The notes under the pieces are model-generated. The model saw nothing but the letters and a program-made list of their open reading frames with translations, ran no database searches and had not been told where the DNA came from. DNA of 64,000 bases. It comes from an uncultured Rikenellaceae bacterium (GTDB lineage: Bacteria; Bacteroidota; Bacteroidia; Bacteroidales; Rikenellaceae). Numbering within the stretch: position 1 is the first letter of the stretch; each line of letters starts with the position of its first letter. Positions 59,277 through 64,000 of the stretch are shown here, piece by piece. The position numbers were made by a program, and so were the translations under genes. The DNA lies in assembly GCA_949287525.1 (NCBI GenBank), contig CASEGL010000002.1, positions 1-64,000 of the forward strand, written 5' to 3'.

Positions 59277-59369
59277 GTGCGTTGTGCGAATTATTTGAGT
59301 TGGTGAATATACTGTTCCGTGGAAGGACCGCAGGCGTGTCGGGAGCGGTTCATGACGGGCATATCAGGA

Positions 59370-59401
59370 CAAAGATAGTTTTTTATGTTTTCCCTCCCAA
59401 A
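59370..59401 (-). promoter_or_regulatory. promoter of the S46 peptidase gene
   Basis: Minus-strand TTTG (59401-59398), a 20-base spacer, then TATCTTTG (59377-59370); leader of about 90 bases. Confidence 0.78.
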
Positions 59402-59443
59402 TTCCGCGGTCGCTTCCTCGCTTCTTTGTTACCTTTGCAGACG

Positions 59444-60481
59444 ATGGACAAGCGCAGGAACAAAGGAAAGGGCCGTCCCGCGGCGGCGCGTGGCAGCCGG
59501 TGCAACCGGTTTTGGGGTTGGCTGCTGTTCGGCTGTCTGGCCGTGGCGTGCATTGTGGCCTATGACCGGACGCTACACGGCCGGCTGACCGTGCTGGAGA
59601 GCGGCCGGCGGGAGATGCGCCGGCTGGAGCAGCGCTGGGAGCGGCTGGGCGGAACGGCAGGGCAGTCCCGGACAGCATCGGAGACGGCCTCCGGCGCGGC
59701 CGGCCGTCGCTTGAAGACGGGCGGCGGGGACAACACGGCTTCCGGCCGCGGGAAACCGGCGGCAGGCGCACGTCCGGCGGGGGGCGCTGCCCTGGAGATG
59801 CCCGCCGTGGGGGTGGATGACCTGATCCTGCGTCACGGCGAGGGGCGCTACACGCTCTGCTACGATTCGCTCTACCGGCAGGCGTCGTGGGTGGCCTATG
59901 TGCTGACCCGCATCGACGTGGAGACCGTGGAGGCCGAGCGGGGCAACCGTTTCGTCCCCGATCCGCTGGTGGTGGCGGAGGGATACCCGACCGCCGAGAC
60001 GGACGACTACCGCAACAGCGGCTACGACCGCGGCCATCTGTGTCCCTCGGCCGACCGGCGGGGATCGCAGCGGGAGAACGACTGCACCTTTTACCTTTCC
60101 AATATCGCCCCCCAGACCCCTGCGCTGAACCGCGGCGCATGGCGCAGGCTGGAGGAGCAGGTGCGCCGGTGGGCCGAGCGGTACGATACGCTCTATGTGG
60201 TCACGGGCAGCATCATGGACTATGCGCCCGACACGCTGCGGGGCGGGGTCGGCATTCCCGACTATTTCTACAAGGCGCTGCTGGCGTCCGACGGGGAGGG
60301 CGGCTACCGGGCGGCGGCCTTCGTGCTGCCCAACGCCACCCATATCACGGGGGACTATGCCGATTATGCCGTCACGGTGGACAGCCTCGAGTCGTGGACG
60401 GGCATGGACTTTTTCTGCAGGTTGCCCGATACGCTCGAAACGGCTGCCGAACAGGTGTTCGTGTCGGATTTCTGGCGGTGA
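59444..60481 (+). CDS. membrane-anchored DNA/RNA non-specific endonuclease (DRGH type)
   Basis: The 345 residues have a basic N-terminus, one membrane helix (about 25-41), a short coiled-coil-like stretch, a low-complexity Gly/Ala/Arg linker (about 70-115) and a C-terminal beta-beta-alpha-metal nuclease domain with YDRGHLCPSADRRGS (about 195-209) and the metal-binding Asn region CTFYLSNIAPQ (about 215-225). It should be exposed in the periplasm or outside and degrade nucleic acids. The start at 59444 was chosen over upstream codons because it matches the membrane-anchor onset and lies six bases after a TACCTTTG box (59430-59437). Confidence 0.88.
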   Translation: MDKRRNKGKGRPAAARGSRCNRFWGWLLFGCLAVACIVAYDRTLHGRLTVLESGRREMRRLEQRWERLGGTAGQSRTASETASGAAGRRLKTGGGDNTASGRGKPAAGARPAGGAALEMPAVGVDDLILRHGEGRYTLCYDSLYRQASWVAYVLTRIDVETVEAERGNRFVPDPLVVAEGYPTAETDDYRNSGYDRGHLCPSADRRGSQRENDCTFYLSNIAPQTPALNRGAWRRLEEQVRRWAERYDTLYVVTGSIMDYAPDTLRGGVGIPDYFYKALLASDGEGGYRAAAFVLPNATHITGDYADYAVTVDSLESWTGMDFFCRLPDTLETAAEQVFVSDFWR

Positions 60482-60544
60482 GGGGCGGCGGGGTGCTGAA
60501 CGGGACGGTTGTCGGGAAGGACGGCCGTTTTTTTGTATCTTTGG

Positions 60545-61666
60545 ATGACCAAATACCGTACTGAAATGACTGTCGATGATATTGCGCTCACCCTGCACCG
60601 CGGGCTGGGTCCCAAGGGTGCGGCGCATCTGATTGCCGTGCTGGGCAGCGCACAGGCCGTTTATGCAGCCTCGGAGGAGGAGCTGGTCGGAGGTGCGGGG
60701 CTGCGCCCCGATCTGGCGCGCGACATCCGGCGCCGCACGGCTCACCGCCAGGCCGAGGCGGAGTTGCGCTACATGCAGCGTCACGGCATCGGCGCTGTGG
60801 CCGCCACCGACGCGGACTATCCGGCTCTCCTGCGCGACTGTCCCGATCCGCCCCATGTTCTCTATTTCGTGGGCGAGCGGAGTGCGCTGAACGGGCGGAA
60901 CCTGGCCGTGGTCGGCACCCGCATGGCCACCCCCTACGGACAGCGCATGTGTGATGTGCTGATCGGGCGGCTGGCCGAACTGGAGACGCACGCCACGGTG
61001 GTCAGCGGCCTGGCCTACGGCATCGACGGCCATGCCCATCGGGCTGCCCTGCGGTACGGTTTGCCCACGGTGGCCGTAGTGGCCAACGTGCTGCCGGAGG
61101 TGAGTCCTTCGTCGCACCGCGACCTGGCGCGCGAGGTGGTGGCGCACGGCGGGGCGATTGTCTCCGAACTGCACTCCCAGACCCGTCAGAACGGTTCGTT
61201 CTTCATCCCGCGCAACCGGATCATCGCCGGCATGAGCGAGGGGACGGTGGTGGTGGAGTCGCCCGTCGGGGGCGGCGCCCTCTCGACGGCGGAGCTGGCC
61301 GACGGCTATGGCCGCACGGTGATGGCGGTACCTGGAAGGGCGGGCGACAAGTGTTCGGTCGGAACGAACCGGCTCATCATGGCGCGCAGCGCCGCGATGG
61401 TCTGTTCGGGCGATGACGTGGTGCGCGAACTGGGCTGGGACATTGTCCGGGTGGGCGAGATCCCCGCGCGGAAACCGGCTCCGCCCCTGCTCGCAGGGGA
61501 CGAACGGCGCGTGCTGGAGGCGATCGGCGAGGGCGAGACGCTCGATACGGACACCCTGGCGGTGCGCAGCGGAGTGCCGGCGGGAAGTCTGGCGGCTGTC
61601 CTGCTGGGACTCGAGCTGGCCGGTCTGATCCGTTCGCTCCCCGGTCGGCGTTACGAGCGCGTGTGA
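60545..61666 (+). CDS. dprA: DNA-processing protein DprA
   Basis: Loads RecA on incoming single-stranded DNA in natural transformation; widely conserved even in species not known to be competent. About 373 residues with the Rossmann-like DprA core: NLAVVGTRMATPYGQ (about 117-131), VVSGLAYGIDGHAHRAAL (about 152-169), SFFIPRNRIIAGMSEGTVVVE (about 218-238) and GRAGDKCSVGTNRLI, and a C-terminal winged-helix part. ATG 60545 and 60566 are both possible; a TATCTTTG box at 60536-60543 touches the first, so 60566 may be the true start. Confidence 0.92.
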   Translation: MTKYRTEMTVDDIALTLHRGLGPKGAAHLIAVLGSAQAVYAASEEELVGGAGLRPDLARDIRRRTAHRQAEAELRYMQRHGIGAVAATDADYPALLRDCPDPPHVLYFVGERSALNGRNLAVVGTRMATPYGQRMCDVLIGRLAELETHATVVSGLAYGIDGHAHRAALRYGLPTVAVVANVLPEVSPSSHRDLAREVVAHGGAIVSELHSQTRQNGSFFIPRNRIIAGMSEGTVVVESPVGGGALSTAELADGYGRTVMAVPGRAGDKCSVGTNRLIMARSAAMVCSGDDVVRELGWDIVRVGEIPARKPAPPLLAGDERRVLEAIGEGETLDTDTLAVRSGVPAGSLAAVLLGLELAGLIRSLPGRRYERV

Positions 61667-61814
61667 CACGGGGAATCGTCCGGCTCCGGTACTTCGGAAC
61701 GGTTGGCGGCTTATCTTTGAAGCCGGAAAGGCAGCCGTCGGCGTGTGCGGCCGGTTGCGGCATGAGGCCGTCGGCAGTCCCTCCGGATAGTTTCTTACAG
61801 CAGACCGATTTGAT

Positions 61815-62606
61815 ATGAAAATAGTTGATACCCATACCCATCCGTTCGATGAAGCATTCGACGGCGACCGCGGGGAGGTGATGGCTCGCGCGCGGGAGGC
61901 CGGCGTGGTGAAGATGCTCTGTCCCGCCATCGACTCCGAGACCCACGAGCGGCTCTTTGCCCTCTGCGACCGTTATCCCGACGTGTGCCTGCCGATGATG
62001 GGGCTGCACCCCACCTCGGTGAACGACAACCCGCGCTGGCGCGAGGAGCTGGAGACCGTCGGGCGGCTGCTGGCGTCGGGCGCCCGCCGCTATTGGGCGG
62101 TGGGCGAGGTGGGGCTTGATCTCTACTGGAGCCGCGACTGTCTCGACCGGCAGGTCGAGGCCTTCGAGCGGCAGGCGGAGCTGGCCCTGCACTACGACCT
62201 GCCGCTGGTGATCCACACGCGCGATGCGTGGCCGGAGATGATCGCCTCCCTGCAGCGCTTTGCCGGCCGCGGCCTGCGCGGGGTGATGCACGCCTTCAGT
62301 GGTACGTGGGAGGACTACCTGGCCGTGCTGGCGTGCGGCGACTTCCTCTTCGGCATCGGCGGCGTGGTGACATATAAGAAAAGCTCCCTGCCGGAGCTGT
62401 TGCAGCGCTTGCCGCTGGATCGGATCGTGCTGGAGACCGACGCTCCCTACCTGCCCCCCGTGCCTTATCGGGGCAAACGCAACGAACCCGCCTACATCGT
62501 CCGTGTCTGCGAGCGGGTGGCCGAGGCGACGGGGCTTCCGGCCGAGGAGGTGGCGGCGGCCACGGCGGCCAATGCGGCGCGCATGTTCGGCTTTACGTCC
62601 GTGTAG
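61815..62606 (+). CDS. tatD: TatD family metal-dependent hydrolase
   Basis: Metal-dependent nuclease of the amidohydrolase-like TatD family. The 263 residues contain VDTHTHPFDEAF (4-15), GLHPTSV (about 63-69), the Glu of AVGEVGLDLYW (about 93-103), LVIHTRDAWPE (about 133-143), GVMHAFSGTWEDY (about 159-171) and LETDAPYLPPVPYRGKRNEP (about 208-227), all TatD metal ligands or signatures. Bacteroidota often carry several TatD paralogues, so the symbol marks the family only. dprA-tatD-ansA run in one direction with gaps of 148 and 169 bases. Confidence 0.93.
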   Translation: MKIVDTHTHPFDEAFDGDRGEVMARAREAGVVKMLCPAIDSETHERLFALCDRYPDVCLPMMGLHPTSVNDNPRWREELETVGRLLASGARRYWAVGEVGLDLYWSRDCLDRQVEAFERQAELALHYDLPLVIHTRDAWPEMIASLQRFAGRGLRGVMHAFSGTWEDYLAVLACGDFLFGIGGVVTYKKSSLPELLQRLPLDRIVLETDAPYLPPVPYRGKRNEPAYIVRVCERVAEATGLPAEEVAAATAANAARMFGFTSV

Positions 62607-62775
62607 GGCGGCGCCTGCCGCGAAAATGGGGGGCGGACGGAAATCCCTGCGGCCGGTACAGCCCACTTTCGCGAAAAAGTGATTAACTTGCACACGCTTT
62701 TATCGGCGGTGCGGAGTCGGCGCAGCAGCGTCGCGGCATCCCGACGGGCGATATTTTTTCAATGACCTCAGTGCG

Positions 62776-63807
62776 ATGAGCAGATCTTCAGTACTTCTTA
62801 TCTATACCGGAGGCACGATCGGCATGAAGCCCGATCCTGCCACCGGAACGCTCGTTCCCTTCGACTTCAACGGCATCTACGACGAAGTCCCCTCGCTCCG
62901 GCGGCTCGACGTCGATCTGGATGTGCTGCCGTTCGACCCGATCGATTCCTCCAACGTGGAACCCTCCCTGTGGGTGCGCCTGGCGGAGATCATCCGCGAC
63001 AACTATGCCCGCTACGACGGTTTCGTGGTGCTGCACGGCACCGACACGATGTCCTATTCGTCGTCGGCACTCAGTTTCATGCTCGACGGACTGGACAAGG
63101 CGGTGGTCTTTACCGGCAGCCAGATACCGATCGGCGTGCTCCGTTCCGACGGCCGCGAAAACCTGATTACCACCATCGAGATCGCCGCCTCCAAGGTGAA
63201 CGGCCGTTCGGTCGTGCCGGAGGTGTCGCTCTATTTCCAGAACCGCCTCTTCCGGGCCAACCGGACCAAAAAACACAGCGCCGAGGACCTCAGCGCCTTC
63301 GCCTCCCACAACTATCCGGCGCTGGCCGACGTGGGCGTGGGCATCCACTACCGTTACGGAGCCATCGCCCCCCATCCGGAGGCCGGCACGCCCTTTACGG
63401 TCAGCACGGGCGTCTCGCAGGACGTACTCGTGGTCAAGGTCTTCCCCGGCATGACCGAACGGACGCTGCGAACCCTGCTTGAGGCCGACGGCGTGCGGGG
63501 CGTAGTCCTCGAAACCTATGGCGCCGGCAATGCCCCCACCTTCGACTGGTTCATCGGCGCGCTGGAGCGGACGATTGCCCGCGGCGTGCATGTCATCAAC
63601 GTCACCCAGTGCGTGAGCGGTGCGGTGGACATGGATATTTACGAAACGGGGCGCCGGCTGCAGGATGCCGGTGTCATCAGCGGACGCGACATCACCACCG
63701 AGGCGGCGCTGACGAAGATGATGTTCCTGCTGGGGCAGGGCTACGGCCAGGAGGAATTCGTGCGCCGCATGAAGTCCTCCCTGCGCGGCGAAATGACGGA
63801 GGAATAA
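62776..63807 (+). CDS. ansA: type I L-asparaginase
   Basis: Hydrolyses asparagine to aspartate and ammonia in the cytoplasm. The 343 residues contain the first catalytic Thr motif IYTGGTIGMKPD (about 9-20), the second HGTDTMSYSSSALSFML (about 88-104) and TGSQIPIGVLRSDG with R-x-D-x-R substrate residues. No signal peptide, which supports the cytoplasmic type I enzyme over the periplasmic type II form. Consistent with amino-acid use inferred for this organism. Confidence 0.95.
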   Translation: MSRSSVLLIYTGGTIGMKPDPATGTLVPFDFNGIYDEVPSLRRLDVDLDVLPFDPIDSSNVEPSLWVRLAEIIRDNYARYDGFVVLHGTDTMSYSSSALSFMLDGLDKAVVFTGSQIPIGVLRSDGRENLITTIEIAASKVNGRSVVPEVSLYFQNRLFRANRTKKHSAEDLSAFASHNYPALADVGVGIHYRYGAIAPHPEAGTPFTVSTGVSQDVLVVKVFPGMTERTLRTLLEADGVRGVVLETYGAGNAPTFDWFIGALERTIARGVHVINVTQCVSGAVDMDIYETGRRLQDAGVISGRDITTEAALTKMMFLLGQGYGQEEFVRRMKSSLRGEMTEE

Positions 63808-63842
63808 AATCCGGTTTCGTGCGTGTAAAGAACGACTGAATT

Positions 63843-63872
63843 TTTGCAGTAGGAAAAAAATTTCTATATTTC
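63843..63872 (+). promoter_or_regulatory. promoter at the right edge of the window
   Basis: TTTG at 63843-63846, an 18-base spacer, then TATATTTC at 63865-63872. Predicted start near 63876. The downstream 75 bases contain GGCT...AGCC-type complementary segments and a 13-codon open frame, and could be a structured leader. Confidence 0.6.
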
Positions 63873-63953
63873 GGAAGTTTTTATGCTGATCCAGTGGCTA
63901 CCGATGGCAGCCGAAAGGTTTTGACCGGAGCGCGCTGAGCGAGGCAATAGCTT

Positions 63954-64000
63954 ATGACCGAGAGTATTACAGTATTGTATCGAGGCGGATTGCAGCAATG
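63954..64000 (+). CDS. possible N-terminus of an unknown protein, cut by the window end
   Basis: An open frame beginning MTESITVLYRGGLQQ runs off the window. It follows a promoter and a leader of about 78 bases. Fifteen residues are too few for identification, and a non-coding RNA would also fit. Confidence 0.35.
   Translation, partial: MTESITVLYRGGLQQ

Noticed and set aside
61706..61725. CGGCTT...AAGCCG dyad with a TATCTTTG box before tatD
   Set aside because: The box has no -33 element at the right distance and the arms are only six bases, so I did not list it as a regulatory site.
59573..61930. Long minus-strand frame opposite the nuclease, dprA and tatD start
   Set aside because: Crosses three plus-strand genes; Pro/His/Arg-rich sequence without motifs.

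Overview
The window is a gene-dense, GC-rich stretch of a chromosome from a member of the Bacteroidota, most likely order Bacteroidales and plausibly an Alistipes-like Rikenellaceae. This is inferred from gene content and promoter style; no search was run. The evidence is repeated promoters of the Bacteroidota type (TTTG about 19-20 bases before TAnnTTTG), phylum-typical families (DUF4290, DUF4837, DUF4924, DUF1573, the divergent RNA polymerase omega protein next to bamD, S46 dipeptidyl-peptidase, SDR-type threonine dehydrogenase), many lipoproteins and high GC. It is mostly core genome. No CRISPR array, insertion sequence, prophage or integrase is visible.

Layout. 0-8 kb: end of an unknown gene, then dnaG, smpB, tsaB and a dCMP deaminase; a sigma-54 activator that lacks several canonical features; a DUF4290 gene, a thioredoxin-like lipoprotein without its cysteines, and lpxH. 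8-19 kb: a lipoprotein, tRNA-Ser, a ROK sugar kinase, a polyprenyl diphosphate synthase, a U32 protein, a PepSY membrane protein, the complete [FeFe]-hydrogenase maturation set hydE-hydG-hydF, and pfkA. 19-33 kb: an M28 peptidase fused to a beta-barrel, tyrS, nth, manA, nrnA, the block bamD-rpoZ-coaC-coaB-DUF4924, an alpha-oxoamine synthase, an EamA transporter, a radical SAM protein and two tRNAs. 33-47 kb: DUF1573, the nfnA-nfnB pair, a DUF2807 lipoprotein, bcp, yraN, pepE, acpP-fabF-rnc-radC, nrdJ and folB. 47-51 kb: a candidate structured RNA with its own terminator, a LytS/LytTR-type two-component pair, a threonine dehydrogenase, a small membrane protein and tRNA-Thr. 51-53 kb: an AT-rich islet with zinc-ribbon/CD225, DUF2752, a second zinc-ribbon protein and an orphan protein. 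53-64 kb: DUF4837, deoC, recN, a DPP7-type S46 peptidase, a secreted DRGH nuclease, dprA, tatD, ansA, and the start of an unknown transcript.

How they fit together. hydEGF implies an [FeFe] hydrogenase elsewhere in the genome. Together with nfnAB (ferredoxin:NAD(P)H electron transfer) and the adenosylcobalamin-dependent ribonucleotide reductase it indicates an anaerobic fermentative life. DPP7, the M28 peptidase, peptidase E, asparaginase and threonine dehydrogenase indicate peptide and amino-acid use. lpxH, bamD and the many lipoproteins indicate a Gram-negative envelope.

Most unusual points: the candidate ncRNA at about 46976-47251; the AT-rich islet with an operator-like dyad inside its promoter; the degenerate sigma-54 activator and the palindromic, mutually overlapping promoters beside it; the M28/beta-barrel fusion; the split coaB/coaC; and several genes whose start codon lies almost at the predicted transcription start.
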